A program made the position numbers and the translations under genes. DNA of 64,000 nt, taken from the NCBI GenBank assembly GCA_963573315.1, contig OY752141.1, forward strand, positions 2,790,001 to 2,854,000, read 5' to 3'. Positions within the stretch are counted from its first letter, which is position 1; each line of letters begins with the position of its first letter. Shown one piece after another: positions 1-11,715 of this stretch. This DNA comes from Entomortierella parvispora. Taxonomy: Eukaryota; Mortierellomycota; Mortierellomycetes; Mortierellales; Mortierellaceae. The notes beneath the pieces were generated by a model. That model had not been told where the DNA came from. It worked only from the letters and a program-made list of their open reading frames with translations, and made no database searches.

Positions 1-1
1 C

Positions 2-337
2 TCGAACCTCTGGGCAGTGGTTCTTTCGACGCTGCGTCGATTCCGAAATCGCGTCCAATCCAACTTTCTTTTTGATGCGTACGAGAATGAGGATCTTGGT
101 GCTCAATGGACCTCTCCTTCGACCTCAAGGGCAAGGCTGACTCGAGAAAATTTGGCACATCTCCGATCAGGCCGGACCACCAGATCCTCATCATCCTCTA
201 TTTCTTCCTACTCCAACCGTGGTAGTCATGGCATCCGTCGCGTCAACAGCGATTGTGGAATGGAGAGCTTGCGAGACCATCTTTATAGCCACTCGACATA
301 TCCTTACAGACAATTAGAGCCTCAACTCGTGGAGTAG
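2..337 (+). CDS. C-terminal part of an unidentified protein (truncated by window start)
   Basis: An open frame enters from the left edge and ends with a TAG at 335-337, so only about the last 111 residues are visible. It starts with a short apolar stretch, continues with a basic RRFRNRV segment, and then becomes rich in Ser, Thr and Arg with low complexity near the end. No catalytic motif is visible. It could be the cytosolic tail of a membrane protein, but that is a guess. The next gene is on the opposite strand and ends at 484, so the two are convergent with about 146 bases between stops. I do not recognise the family. Confidence 0.5.
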   Translation, partial: SNLWAVVLSTLRRFRNRVQSNFLFDAYENEDLGAQWTSPSTSRARLTRENLAHLRSGRTTRSSSSSISSYSNRGSHGIRRVNSDCGMESLRDHLYSHSTYPYRQLEPQLVE

Positions 338-483
338 AAAGTCATATCTAGTTATTATACCCATTGATGTATGCAATGCATGGATATTTTCTTTTATTCA
401 GTTTCTTTTTTTCATGTCAAAGATGTGTGATGTGTGTGTGATACGTGATGCGTGATATATGTGGGGTGTTCTCGAGGGGTTCC

Positions 484-2360
484 TTACAACTTGGATACAG
501 ACACGTTGACATTCTGGGCTTTCAAACGGTTAACCAAGACATGTCCAAAGGCGAACGCAGGGGTCAAAACACCACCCTCGACCTTGTTCAGCGTCCTGAC
601 ATCGTCCTCGTTTTGAACCAAGCAGAGCGCACCTTCGACCAAGTATCTGCAGGTCTCGGAGTAGCCTGGGTCACCTCCCTGAATAGTAGCCACGGCCTTC
701 ACGGCTTCGACCTTCTCACCTGCAGCAACATTCTCTGGCAGGGCTCCCTCCCCAAAGACCTTGATTGTGAAATGGGCCTTGGCGATATCCTCATCCGAGG
801 GACCCGTTCCAGGTGCAGGCATGAAGTTTCTTTGAATCAATCGTCGCATAGGTCCCACAGTCAAAGCCGCACCCCCCAATCCCATGCCGAGACTCGCGAC
901 CGCGGCCGTGAAGAAACCAGGGAAGGACATGGATTCTCTGTAGGTGAACTCGGGTCCATAACCGACACCGTCCCGCTCGATGGAGAGACCATGACTACGC
1001 TTGACCATCTTTTCGTTGGAGGAGGACATGACAAAGTATCCTTGCCATTGACCCACATCCTTGTCATAAAAGACTGTAGGCAGAGAGATGTTGGCAGGGA
1101 GAACCTTGGAGACAACATCCTGAGGAACAAGCTGATTCTGGTCCCTCATCGACTTCAATCCACCTTCCTGGCGGGCTTCAATGATTCCGCAAACGGACGC
1201 CAACGTGCCTCCGGAAGCTGTTAAACAAGGATCGTGTTAGAGAATGGTTCAATACGCTTTTCCTTTGAAGATCGTGAAAAAAAAAGACTTGCCTGATCCA
1301 CGGAGCTTTGTGACAGAGAGCTTGGCAGACTTTGTAGCAACGTTATGTTCCTTGCGAAGGTAATCCACAACCCTGGAATGAGAAGAAGCAAAAAAATCAG
1401 TATCTAGATCAAAAAAAAAAAAAACTGTTTCCCCACGACGAAATGCCAGTTTGAACTCTGGCTTGCATTTTTCTTACAACAAAGTGCCGAGTTCAGAAGG
1501 GACAGAGTCAAAACCACACTGAGGGACAAGGACAACTTTCTTGGCACGAGCCTCCTCATGGTACTTGCGAATGATGTTCTAACAACAACAAAAAAGGCAG
1601 GGTATTAGCCTCCTTGTAAAAAGATGTCACCTCATTCGTTTGCATCACACTTGGTCCCTACATAGACAAAGGGCGATTCTCCGGTCGAGTCAATGTAATG
1701 AGTTCCTTGCTTCACGCAAGCGCCCACCAGAGGCTCGCCATAGGCCAAAAAGGGTCCAACAGTGCTGATCACGACCTTTGTTCTGGCCGACATGGCCTCC
1801 AAATCCCCAGAGTTTGAGGCATCGGCCTTGATAATTGTCAACTTCTACAAAGGCAGACAGTCCGATATAAAACGTGTAGTGTTAGATCCAATCCATGCAT
1901 AAACAGCAGTAGTTTTTTTCAAGACGAATTTTCCAGCCCCGTCATCATCTCTTGCCCGTTATTTCGTACCGAGAGGGAGGGGTCAATGGCGACCAACTTT
2001 TCGCGAACCTCCTCAAGCTTTCCAACGGAGCGTCCGGCAATTGCCCAGCGGACGTTCTAAAAGAAAAAAAGGGTAATAAAAGAAAAACAAGAGACTGTTA
2101 GCCCTCCAACCATAGCATTTGTGAATTTCCTGTCTGAATGGCAAATAGAAAGATGATCATACCTTCTTGTAAGTACGAGCAAGGTACTGATTTACAGAGG
2201 TTTTAAAAACGCATCGACTTCAAGTTAGTACAAAGTAACGTTCGGCGTCATATCTTGTAGAAGCTTCTTCCGCTGGGCGTCGTGTGTCTACCTGGCATGT
2301 CCTGAGACCAGTGAAGCCGGTGGCTCCATAAATAACAATGTCAAATTCTCTGGCAGCCAT
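484..2360 (-). CDS. saccharopine dehydrogenase-like oxidoreductase (SCCPDH family)
   Basis: The rebuilt product is 425 residues, close to the roughly 429 of human SCCPDH. Exons, in transcription order: 2360-2292, 2186-2163, 2056-1970, 1844-1662, 1578-1478, 1372-1293, 1217-484; all phases close. The N-terminus carries the Rossmann nucleotide-binding loop GATGFTG (residues 12-18), followed by the WAIAGRS strand, the STVGPF segment and GTHYIDSTGE, all typical of this family. Metazoan members sit on lipid droplets; these are saccharopine-reductase-like enzymes whose substrate is unsettled, so I give no reaction. The sixth intron (1218-1292) has a GC donor (GCAAGT) instead of GT; the exon joined across it restores the expected GSASGG segment. 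The start is the first ATG directly before the Rossmann strand. Confidence 0.88.
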
Positions 2361-2871
2361 GTTGGAAAAGGGTTTAAGCGCGAGATGTGAACGTGTAGAT
2401 AGGAAGGAAGACGGGAAAAGAACTTTTTTAAAAGCAAGAGAACGAGAGTTGGGTGTTGGTTTGTGAGGTTTGTGAAACAAGATGCAATGGGGAAGGGTCG
2501 TTATATACTGTGGGAAATCTCGAATGTGCAATGGAGAAGAGGAAAGGAGGGATGAGTAAGAGACGAGAGATTAGGAGACCGAGAGTGAACACGGTCTTCA
2601 ATTTTTTTTGGTGATCGAACCGATCGGGCGGAGTTTTGACAGAGCTGCTTTGTTGGCAGCAGCCATGTTTAATTTCTCTCTTGCGCTGACCAGAACGGAC
2701 ATCTCGGTCGGAGCACGGACAACCCTTGCATCGGCCGAAGTGGCCCGGAGCTGGATCCACACCGATGCACAGCATGACGTGGGCCCTTTTTCCGATATAT
2801 AGCAAATATTAGCTATGCACTCCCTGCTCTAAACTACACCGAGCAAGTCTTTATTTCTTGGAGAACATGGT
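2361..2871. other. intergenic, 5' region of the oxidoreductase gene
   Basis: These 511 bases lie between the oxidoreductase start and the stop codon of the CHERP-like gene. Reading frames here are out of phase with either gene and of random composition. I see no RNA gene or repeat. The stretch should hold the oxidoreductase promoter and the 3' end of the upstream gene. Confidence 0.5.
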
Positions 2872-4990
2872 CTACCGATCGTGGTTTTGTTGGTGCCGAG
2901 CAGGTTGGAACATTGGCCGAGACACATGCGAGCTTGAGCCGGAAGTAGCCCGCCCTCCCCCTGCCCCCAATCCTGTGAATGATCGCGCTGGAAATGCTTC
3001 TTCCATCCCTCTGTGCTTCTGTGGACTAGCATCTCGTCTCCTTCCCGCGTCTCGACTACGACTACGGCTCCTACTTCCACCTCGGCTTGCACTCCTACTC
3101 CTGCTAAAGCTCCGACGTCTGTCTCCTCTGCTGCGACTCAAGGAACGTCTCTGGTGACGATCTCTGCTTCTGCTTCTGCTCCTGCTTTTACTCCTTCTGT
3201 CACGAGAGGATCGCTGTCCATGATGTGATGACCGATCGCGGGGTCGAGATCGAGATCTGGAGCGAGAATATGAGGGCGATCCAGATAAAGACCGAGATCG
3301 AGCTCTTCCTCTAGGGTCAACGGTCTTTGATTGAACATCATGCATTCGTTTGCCCTTGGAGAACGCCTGCTTCCGCTTCCAAAGCACTGTGTCATGAAAC
3401 TTGTCAAGTGCGCCTTGGTGCCATCCGTCATCGCCTGGTGTCCTCACAGCAGTCAAAAGAGTTTGTTCTTCTGCCAAGAAATCCGTCAAAGCTCCCAGAA
3501 CCGCTGCTTGCTTGGACTCGTCACGCTTCAATGGGATGGAGACTTCTGATGGCATTGGTTCATAGAAACTGGCTTCCGACTATTCTCGGTTTTATGTAAT
3601 TGCTCTTATGAGTAACACATTTCTGAATATTTCACCAGTTTTTTTTGGTATGTTAGGAGCGGTCCATGTCTTTGGATTAAAACTTACATCAATTCTTGAA
3701 GCCATTAACGCAGCTGGCAAATCCTTGGTCACTGCATCTCGATAAGTGGGCACAGGGACTGATACGGGTGCCGGCGGTGAATGATGTTGGAAAGTAGGCG
3801 GCACTGGTGGAGGTCGATGGGATGACTGGTGAAGCTGCTGGTGCTGTGACTGGGCAAAGTTCAAAGTATTTGGTTGTCTGGTCAAGGTTTCAGGGTGTGG
3901 GCCGCTATGTGGCTGCTGTGGCAATGATGGCCAAGGTCCTGCATGTGGGATGACTGGGGGTTGTTGAGGTTGTTGTGAATACGTCGAATTACTGTGAAGT
4001 TGCAGTTGAGCTGCAGATTCCGTCTGTGGTGTAGGGATCCCAGGTAAAAGCGGCGGTCTTTTCACATCCATTTCCATCGAGTCCAATATGTGTGTTGGGA
4101 AGAACGCCTTGTTTCTCCAAATGTCAAGAACCTAAAACAAATCGACGCCACCAAACTGTTAATTGCCATGAAATTGCCGAGAAATTACTGCTGAATGGCT
4201 GAAGTTGCTCCCGCGTACCTTGATAACCCTTTGTCTTTGAGAGTCGTCAATCCCTGGAATGTAGTAAGCTACGCGCAAGATAGCCACAAGATGAGGGCAG
4301 AGTGCGTCCTTGATCCACGGCAATTGCTTCCGATCGCTGTTAATTCAGGCACACATTGTATGAGTCTCTATCTTGCATGGAACGACATATTTTTTTTCCA
4401 TGCAGGTGTAGTGGTGATACCTGTGTGACAGAATGTCATTGATGAGATAGAGTAGATGAAGCTTGTCCTCGAACGTTTTGCGAGAGATAGCTATGGCCAC
4501 GATGGCTCGAGCAACCAGATCGATTTGCTGAGGATTATGGCAGTTTTGGGCGATCCAGCTCTTGCCTGCCTATCATGATAACGCAAAGTTGGGAGAGGCT
4601 GTTTAGTGGAATGAATCAAGTAGAATGAAAATGAGAATGTGGGCCATTGGAGATGTTCGCGATCAGACTTCATACTTGAATGTTTGCTTGAGAGCAATCA
4701 CTCATTAGCAGCTCGACATCGCTCAGGAAGGCTGCAATGTCAGTCTGCGCCATGCCAGGGCTATGCATACGAAGGAGATCTAACGCCTGCAGTGCAGCCA
4801 TGTGAAGAGGGTCTTGAGGCTGGACATCCTGTGGTTGTGAAGGCCGTGGTGGCTGCAGGTCCGGGCGGTGCTGGTGAGGTTGGTGGGTGAAGGGAGCAAA
4901 CTGGTGGTGGTTTTGTTGTTGTTGCTGCTGGGTAGTGTTCCCGTAGGGGCGAGGGGGATGAGGGTGGTGGAATTGCTGGTGCCTGTCCAT
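2872..4990 (-). CDS. CHERP-like splicing factor with CID domain and SR tail
   Basis: Five exons (4990-4676, 4569-4421, 4336-4219, 4131-3688, 3579-2872) give 577 residues. After a His/Pro/Gln-rich N-terminus comes a CID domain (about residues 60-195), including KTFEDKLHLLYLINDILSH and a final IWRNKAFFP helix. A proline/glutamine linker follows, then the FYEPMPSEVSIPLKR segment and an RS-repeat region. This order matches human CHERP, a U2-snRNP-associated protein acting in pre-mRNA splicing. Two CHERP parts are not visible: the N-terminal SURP domain and the C-terminal G-patch; the protein ends about 45 residues after the RS region without a G-patch consensus. The start was placed at the ATG opening the His/Gln-rich segment, since upstream sequence looks like 5' leader. 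It shares an upstream region with the bHLH gene. Confidence 0.82.
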
Positions 4991-5814
4991 GGGTGAGGGC
5001 AAAGTGGGGGAGGATGAGGTGAGAAGGGTGGATTGGCGGACTCTGACAAGATGATTGCGCGTGGAGGGGTTGTAAAGCTGTTGGCGCGGCGAAGGAAAAG
5101 GCAGAAAGGAGCGATCACGTGCATGCATCCGGGCGTGGGCGTGGGCGGACGATGCACACGCAGTGGAGACGAGCGAGAAGAGTCGGTTTCTCAGCAGTGG
5201 AGAAAAGACTTCTCCACTGCTCACCACTCGCACACAGGCAGACACAGACGGACACACAGACAGAGAGAGGGTGTTCCCTTTTTTTTCTTGTTCTTCCTCT
5301 TCTTTCATCCTCCCTCGACTGCATCTCACACTTCTCATTCCATCTCCCTTCCTTCCCTTCCTTGCTTCCTTTCTTTCCTTCCTTTCCTTCCTCGGCCAGT
5401 CCTCCCGTCTTCCTCTCTTCTCTTCTCCACACCCTCAAACACGCGCCCAAAGCACTCGTCCCCTTCCCACCCCCCTCTCTCCCTCCCTCCACATTCTCGG
5501 TCATCATCCCAATCCCCCGCCCAAAGGCTCTCTTTTCTCTCTTCTGCTGTTGTCCTCTCCGTCTCTGGCCAACCAAATCTCGCCATCGCCTTGCACACCT
5601 CACACACCTCTCCCCTACTCCTCCAGCATATCTCTCTGTAAGCACTGCCGCTTTGAGGTCCTTCTAATAGCTACTGAAAGCAGATTCTGTCTCCACCCTT
5701 TTCTTATCTCTCTCTCTGTTCTCTCTCTCTGTTCCAAAGAGTGCCATCATTAACCTGTTTTCCATTGTTCATTTTCTTTTCTGTTCATCAGCAGTAATAG
5801 ACAATCGCTCCTCG
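4991..5814. promoter_or_regulatory. divergent promoter region between CHERP-like and bHLH genes
   Basis: The two genes point away from each other across 824 bases. The right half (about 5270-5760) is a strongly pyrimidine-biased CT-rich stretch on the plus strand, as expected of a fungal core promoter and 5' leader. A perfect CACGTG hexamer lies at 5116-5121. The neighbouring product is a class-B bHLH protein, and that class binds CACGTG, so self-regulation is possible but unproven. Long reading frames on both strands here come from low-complexity sequence. Confidence 0.5.
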
Positions 5815-7845
5815 ATGAACTTTCCGTCCCTGCTCTCTGACCATGAACAGCGAGCATTCACAGACTTCCTGAACCAGTTGGCACAGGAGGACAGTTCAAA
5901 CCAGTCAAAGACTGATGGCGCCTCTGCACCTCCAGGAGTCGATCCCTCACTTACCCAGCAGCAACAACAACAGCTTCAACTCCAGTTGCAGCATCATTTG
6001 CACCTTCGACAACTGCAGCAACAACATCAGCAACAACAACAACAACAACAACAACAGCAACAACAACAGCAGCAGCATCGTCAAGGATCCCCACAGGCCG
6101 GCGGATTAGGTCTTCCAAGCATGATATTGCCACCTTTGACCATGGATGCTAACGCAGAGCAGCTCGCCCTTGCTCAGCAACAGCGCGATTGGCTCCAGCA
6201 GATCAGTGCCAACCCTCTGCTAGCCCCTGGCGGCGTCATTAATCCGCATGCTATGAGCCAAGCAATGCTACAGAACCCGCTCTTGATGGCCCAGGCTAAT
6301 GCCATCTCTCAGGCCATGGTTCTTGCTCAGCAGCAGCAACTCCAACAGCAACAACAACAGCAGCGTCAGCAACAACTCCATATGATGCAACAACAACAGC
6401 AACAACAGCAACAACAGCATCACCAATACCAGCAGCAGCAACATCTTCAGCAGCAACAGCATGACCATTTTCAGCAGGCCCTCCAACAGCAAGCTTTTCA
6501 GTTTCGGGCTCAGGCTGGTTCAATGCCGCCACCATTTCAACCCCCTCTTGTCCACCCTCCCCCTCAACAGCAGCAGCAACAGCAACAACAACAACAACAG
6601 CAACAACACCATCAACAACAGCAACAACAGCAACAGCAGCAACAGCAGCAGCATGATGTAGTACCGCCAGCATCAAAGTCGTCAAAACCAACAAAACGAA
6701 AGTCCAAAGCCGAGGCAAAGAGTGCTCCATCGACGGTTGACGCTGGTGTAGGTCCATCATCGAGGTCTTCAAGTCCAGTGCCCTCACAATCTTTTGATCA
6801 GGATTCACCTGCTACAGAGAGTTCTGCACTCCAATCTTCCTCACAGCGTGAGTCAAAGCAGGAGAGCGACTCTGAAAACGGACATTCAGCGGCCCCCCCA
6901 TCCAAGAAGGCAACCCGACGCAAGGGATCCTCAGTAAAATCTGGTTCAATGGACTCTACAAACTCCTCGGGTTTGGTGGTAAAGTCAGCCCATCGGTCGA
7001 GCCGTGACGGTTTTGATCCACTTCAGGGCAACACACGCCGAAAGTCAAAAGGCGGCGCGCAACCGCAACAACAACAACAACAACAACAACAGCAACAGGT
7101 CAACGGAGGTGCCACCGACTTCCGGGAAGAAAGTGAGGAGGGCAATGCTGGATTGCTAGAGCCCAAGCTTGAAGGATCAGGATCCTCCCCCTCGCCCCAC
7201 GACCAAAACGAATCCACGCTTTCACCTCCTCCACGATCCGGAACCAAAAAGCCCCAGCATGAGCTACTGACAGAGGCAGAGAAGAAGGCGAATCACATTG
7301 CATCAGAACAAAAGAGGCGGCAGAATATTCGTGTGGGATTCGATTCTTTGGTAGAGATTGTGCCAACTTTGAGCGATTGCCACCGAAGTGAGGCTGTCAT
7401 CTTGCAGAAATGTAAGTTGTGAGTTTTTTTTATGGTTTTCTGTCTTTGATCGAAATGGAGTTTTAACCTTTTTTCTTTAATTGCTTCTTTATGGCCCGCC
7501 AGCTGTCGAGTACATCCACCGTCTATTGAACCAAAAGAATGAACTGAAGGGTCGAGTAAGGGACTTGCAAACACATCTTGGCGATCCTGTGGACGAGTCA
7601 GATTCTGTAAGTTCTTTTTTCTTTCTCTTTGCTTGCACAAAAGAGCTCATTCCTCAGTGGCATGAAAAATTGGCTCGTGTCCTTTTTTTTTTTTTTTGGT
7701 GTTTTCACATGGGTGTGACAAGGATTGGATTTGGACCTTATTTTGACAGTTCGCCCTGAATTTGGACAGCCCTCAAAACCATTCATTAACAATCACGCTT
7801 GCGTTTTTCTAGGCTTCGGATATGGACATTGAGCCAGATGAATAA
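5815..7845 (+). CDS. polyglutamine bHLH-zipper transcription factor
   Basis: Three exons (5815-7411, 7503-7606, 7813-7845) encode 577 residues. The first 300 residues are dominated by glutamine tracts written in mixed CAA and CAG codons. The middle is Ser/Lys-rich, with basic patches such as KKATRRK and another glutamine run. The DNA-binding domain is at the C-terminus: basic region HIASEQKRR with His494, Glu498 and Arg502 (the class-B pattern), helix 1, a short loop, and helix 2 AVILQKSVEYIHRLL running into a leucine/heptad segment. An intron splits helix 2. The helix 2 and zipper resemble Mlx/Max and fungal INO4-type proteins, which bind CACGTG. The protein ends in a short acidic tail. Target genes cannot be read from the sequence. 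Confidence 0.9.
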
Positions 7846-8199
7846 TCGGATTGCCGGATTGTACTCCTAAAAACTACCTTGTGGGCTAGGAAGAGCTTAG
7901 ACTAATGGACTCACCTGAGGACTCGCCGATGCCCTAGCGTGGAATAGCGGACCATTGACAGCAACATATCAACAACATGTATATAATACCCTCACCTAGT
8001 GCAGCACTATGTAGTCTTTCCGCATTCTTAAATGTACCGTAGAGTACTCTTATTATTCTTTGCTACTACTCGCGACGTGAGGTTTTGTTGTCTTTTTGGA
8101 CACCCAACCGTTAGATGTCGGGCATTACAGCGGGGAGAGCTAGTGGAATGTGGTTTCAACGGATCAGGACATAGTTCTCAGGGCAGCAGGTTGGTATCC
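7846..8199. other. intergenic, 3' region of the bHLH gene
   Basis: About 350 bases after the bHLH stop. I see no gene, repeat or structured RNA; it probably holds the bHLH 3' untranslated region and the end of the F-box relic that follows on the other strand. Confidence 0.45.
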
Positions 8200-9624
8200 C
8201 TCCTGCCTTCAGAATCTTCATGGTACGACCAGGGCCAAATATTCCCGTAACCAACCCAAGCCACGGCCAGTTATCCATCATCCATCGGAAATCGTCCTCT
8301 GTCAAGTCTTACGGGCTGATAAACCGTAGTTCTTGCAGCTTCTTCAAAGTCGCTAAATGTTCAAGCCCTGATGTCATTCGGAGGCAAAGGGGATTCCTAC
8401 CGTCTGTAGATGTTGCTAGATGGTTCAGAGAGTTGAGGGTTCCGAGCCGTTTCATGATCAGATAGATGATGGACTTCTGATGGATCCCCATCTACGTGGA
8501 CTCCCAACTCTAGATGTTTGAGGCCCATGCACACCCAGGGTCGAAAGTCGTTTGTAAAATCTTGGTCTTCCAAGTAGCGCACCGAAAGGCTCACGAGGTT
8601 GGGCAGGGTACATAGTATATCATTTGCCAACCCGTCTGGATCCACAAATTGAGAGACCGGAGAGAAGTGGCATACTTTGTCCGAGCCAGATCCCAGGCAG
8701 CCTGACCAAAATCACCGCGCCACAAATTCAATTCTTGTAGGGGTAGCCCGACTTTTGTCTCCAGGAACGGAACCACAATATCAGCTCGTAATGTATCACG
8801 GACAGTGACATTGAACAGTTTAGGGCAGTGTCGAGTTTGCTCTGCTAGAGGATGTGCCACTTGCTCAGAGCTGTAGTACCTGAGAACGACCCAGACAAGG
8901 GTTTCCAGATCTGGACAATATCTCAGAAGAGCAAGTTCATCCTCTAGCCTTCTCAATTCTTGATAGTGGTTTATATCGAGTGTCTTGATCCGAAGAGGTT
9001 GATGACAGGGGTTTGCCTGGGCAAGCCATTGCGACATATTTGTAGCTTGTTTTTGTGAAGGGTTTTCAGAGTCATTGGAAGCATCGGCAGAAAGGACCGA
9101 GGAATAGTCGATTTGACTAAGACACAGATCTAAACGCGACCACAATAACCAACACGCACCCCAAGTTGTGGGTGTGACGCGGACCGTATCAATACTGAGA
9201 CTTGACAACTTTGGACAAGAAGCGAGGACTAGCCACAGTTCCTCGCTTTCTCTATGCGATCGCTCAGAGTTTACGGCGCGACAGGAGAGATGCAACCGGA
9301 GCAGGGTGAGTCGATGGCAATGAATGAAGATGGCCTGGTCGTGTGGGCCGGCACCCCAGGTCAGGCTTTCAATTTTGAAAATAGACATCACGAACATCAA
9401 GGTCGTTAGGCTGGCGAATAATACCGTCAATCGACGACTCCACTAAGGCCACTGTGTCTGCTGAGGCACTGCAAGTGCCGAGTGGTTTTCAGCATTCGCC
9501 AAAGGAAAGGTAGACAGGCCTGGTTCCATTCTTGGGACACACGCGAGCAGACGCTGAAATCGTGGGGCGTCAAAAACCGAGCAATGTGACTCTTGATTTC
9601 TGGTAGGTCGATTGCATGTGTCAT
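8200..9624 (-). pseudogene. broken F-box/LRR-like gene (cluster member A)
   Basis: Reading on the minus strand from 9624, the F-box-like start (THAIDLPEIKSHIARFL) aligns well with intact neighbours, then the frame closes at 9427. Alignment resumes in another frame from about 9415 after loss of roughly 28 residues present in the gene at 10150-11715. It shifts again near 8640 and near 8480, and hits an in-frame TAA at 8309 inside the C-terminal LRF-S-P region. Beyond this stop the homologous DDFRWMMDNWP segment is still readable down to about 8200. With one deletion, several frameshifts and a stop, it cannot make the family protein. The intact copies are its closest relatives here, so it is a local duplicate that decayed. 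Confidence 0.85.
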
Positions 9625-9910
9625 GGCGGATGAAGGTAAAGAGATGCATGCCAAGCCTTTGAGTGGTGAATTGAATCAGATCTCGTACACGGCCCGCCTC
9701 ATTTTCAAACGTGCACAGTCCACCAAATTTTGCCACCGCGACCGTGTTTTGTGGTACAACACTTGTCATTGAAAATCTCGAGGAGACATGTCCTTGGGGG
9801 TAGCAAATACCGCGAGAAGGAGAAGTCCCAATAAACCAAGGCATCGTAATTGCTTCTGGTCCCCACTTCTCTTGCTCTCAGGATCCTTTTCCTTCAGGGT
9901 GAAAGACGCC

Positions 9911-10060
9911 CGCTGCCAAATCCAGTGGCTACCGACTCTCTGCCATCCATCAGTCGTCCCCTGTCAACTGTTGAGAAGAGTTAAAGAGCAGAGTCATTGC
10001 AACTCGCGCAAGGCCGCCAACATGTCCAAGCTCTGAAGTCAGTCGAAATCGGGGAATTCA
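9911..10060 (-). pseudogene. short relic of an F-box/LRR-like C-terminal repeat
   Basis: On the minus strand this stretch reads FRLTSELGHVGGL, then LLFNSSQQLTGDD, a stop, and WMAESR. It matches the segment FRLTSGLERLANL, LRFNSSQHLAEDY, WMVENWPR near the end of the intact gene just downstream (around 10250-10395). The match covers only about 45 residues and has an internal TGA. It lies upstream of the start of pseudogene A and downstream of the stop of gene B, so it is a remnant of a further copy, not part of either. Confidence 0.7.
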
Positions 10061-10149
10061 ATGATCTCTGTGCGGCAACATATTGGACATTTAATAATGT
10101 TTTAGAATAGGTATATTAAAAGCTACCGCTGTAGGACCAATTGCAGGAC

Positions 10150-11715
10150 TCATCCAAGCCGGACATCATAGTTGGGCATGTGGGTCACCACTCCTCTTTC
10201 TGTTAGGAATCTCTTCAAGGAAGAGTCTATGTTCTTCTCAGGGTGGAGAATCCCGAAAACGGATTCAAGTCGCGGCCAATTTTCAACCATCCATCGGACA
10301 TAGTCCTCTGCGAGGTGTTGAGACGAATTAAAGCGCAGTTCTTGCAACTCTCGCAAGTTTGCCAATCGCTCAAGACCTGATGTCAGTCGAAAATGAAGGT
10401 GATGTCGAGCTGGGTTTGTAAACACTTTCAAGTGACGCAGAGACTCCAAAGTCCCGAGTCGTCTCATGATCGTATTGTGACCTTCCACCGGGTACCCAAC
10501 CACATTGATTCCCACCATCAGATATTGGAGATTCGAGCAAACCCAGTTTCGAGGGTAACTTCTGATGTCTGAATCGTTCAAATGGCGTATCGAAAGGCTC
10601 ACGAGATTGGGCAAGCTGTATAAAATATTATGTGCCAATCCATTTGGGACATGTGCATCCCAAAGATCTAGAGACTGAAGAGTAGTAGCGTACTTTGTCT
10701 TGACCAGATTCCACGCAGCTTGGCTAAAAAAACCAATTGGCCAACCGAGTTCTTGCAGCGGTGCTCCAACTTTTGTTTCCAAGAACGGACCCGCTACTTC
10801 AGTTTTTGATGCAAAATGGACAGTGACACTAGACAATTTGGGGCAATGTCGAGTTTGCTCTGCCAGGTATTGTCCCACCTGCTCGGCGGTGAACTTGTTG
10901 CTGGTGACATGCCAGATGAGGGTCTCCAGGTCAGGACAGTATCTCAAGAGAGCAAGTTCATCCCTCAGCCGTGTCATATCCGGACGGTGGAAAAGATCGA
11001 GTATCTTGGTCTTCAGGGGAAGTTGACAAGGACTCGCTTGGGAAAGCCATTCCGTCATGTTCCCAGGTCGCGTTGAAATGGCGTCTTGGATGGTCTCTTT
11101 TGGTTTATCAAAAGCTCCGGCAGCGAGGAGCGGCAAGAAATCGATATGACCAAGACAGAGATGATCCAAGCGCGACCACAGGGACCAACACAGGGGCCAA
11201 GTCCGGTGGGTAACAGAAACCCGATCAATCTTGAGAGTTTTCAACTTTGGGCAAGCAGCAATGACTGACCATAGCACATTGCTTTCCAAATGCCCTTGCT
11301 TGGATCGTGTGGTCATACAAGAGAGATCTAGCCGGACCAAAGTGAGCCGATGAGAATAGATGAACTTTGCTTGGTCTTGTGGAGGGGTGTTCCTGGTCAG
11401 GTCCTCTAGATTTCGAAAATGGACATCGCTGACGCCAGCAGCATTAGGTTCAGATGTAGTACCAAAAAAACCACCGCAATTGAGAGTCTTGACGTGACGG
11501 GAATAGCGGCGGATAGAAGCCTTATCCACGAACTTGCCGGATGATGAGGACGACGCAATGCTCAGTTTTCGCCAAAGCAAAGGAACACATGTGAGACTCC
11601 AATCCTGGGAAACGCGCGAGCAGATAGTGAGGTCGTGGAGAGTCAGGAACTGAGCAACGTGGTTCCTGACCTCGGGTAGATCGAATGGATGTGTTCGGAT
11701 GAGTGGATGTGTCAT
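10150..11715 (-). CDS. F-box/LRR-like protein (cluster member B, intact)
   Basis: A single-exon gene for 521 residues. The N-terminus (PFDLPEVRNHVAQFL to WRKL, about residues 9-48) fits an F-box-like motif, which in this family would contact Skp1 in an SCF ubiquitin ligase. The rest consists of irregular leucine-rich repeats with cluster-typical signatures: LALLRYCPDLE, LAEQTRHCPKL, PFLETKVG, NWVCSNLQYL, FRLTSGLERLANL, and a WMVENWPRLESVFG segment before a C-terminal RGV motif. I chose the ATG at 11715 because paralogs begin there with M-T/A-H-P-L; the upstream in-frame extension to 11898 has no counterpart in them. The substrate is unknown. The neighbours are paralogs on the same strand. Confidence 0.85.
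   Translation of the reverse strand: MTHPLIRTHPFDLPEVRNHVAQFLTLHDLTICSRVSQDWSLTCVPLLWRKLSIASSSSSGKFVDKASIRRYSRHVKTLNCGGFFGTTSEPNAAGVSDVHFRNLEDLTRNTPPQDQAKFIYSHRLTLVRLDLSCMTTRSKQGHLESNVLWSVIAACPKLKTLKIDRVSVTHRTWPLCWSLWSRLDHLCLGHIDFLPLLAAGAFDKPKETIQDAISTRPGNMTEWLSQASPCQLPLKTKILDLFHRPDMTRLRDELALLRYCPDLETLIWHVTSNKFTAEQVGQYLAEQTRHCPKLSSVTVHFASKTEVAGPFLETKVGAPLQELGWPIGFFSQAAWNLVKTKYATTLQSLDLWDAHVPNGLAHNILYSLPNLVSLSIRHLNDSDIRSYPRNWVCSNLQYLMVGINVVGYPVEGHNTIMRRLGTLESLRHLKVFTNPARHHLHFRLTSGLERLANLRELQELRFNSSQHLAEDYVRWMVENWPRLESVFGILHPEKNIDSSLKRFLTERGVVTHMPNYDVRLG

Noticed and set aside
5033-5753. Several overlapping frames of 90-200 codons on both strands
   Set aside because: CT-rich promoter and leader sequence has few stop codons; composition is Ser/Leu/Pro or Arg/Glu/Gly and no family feature is visible.
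6296-6808. Ala/Val-rich frame antisense to the bHLH gene
   Set aside because: Complement of the glutamine (CAA/CAG) tracts read in another frame.
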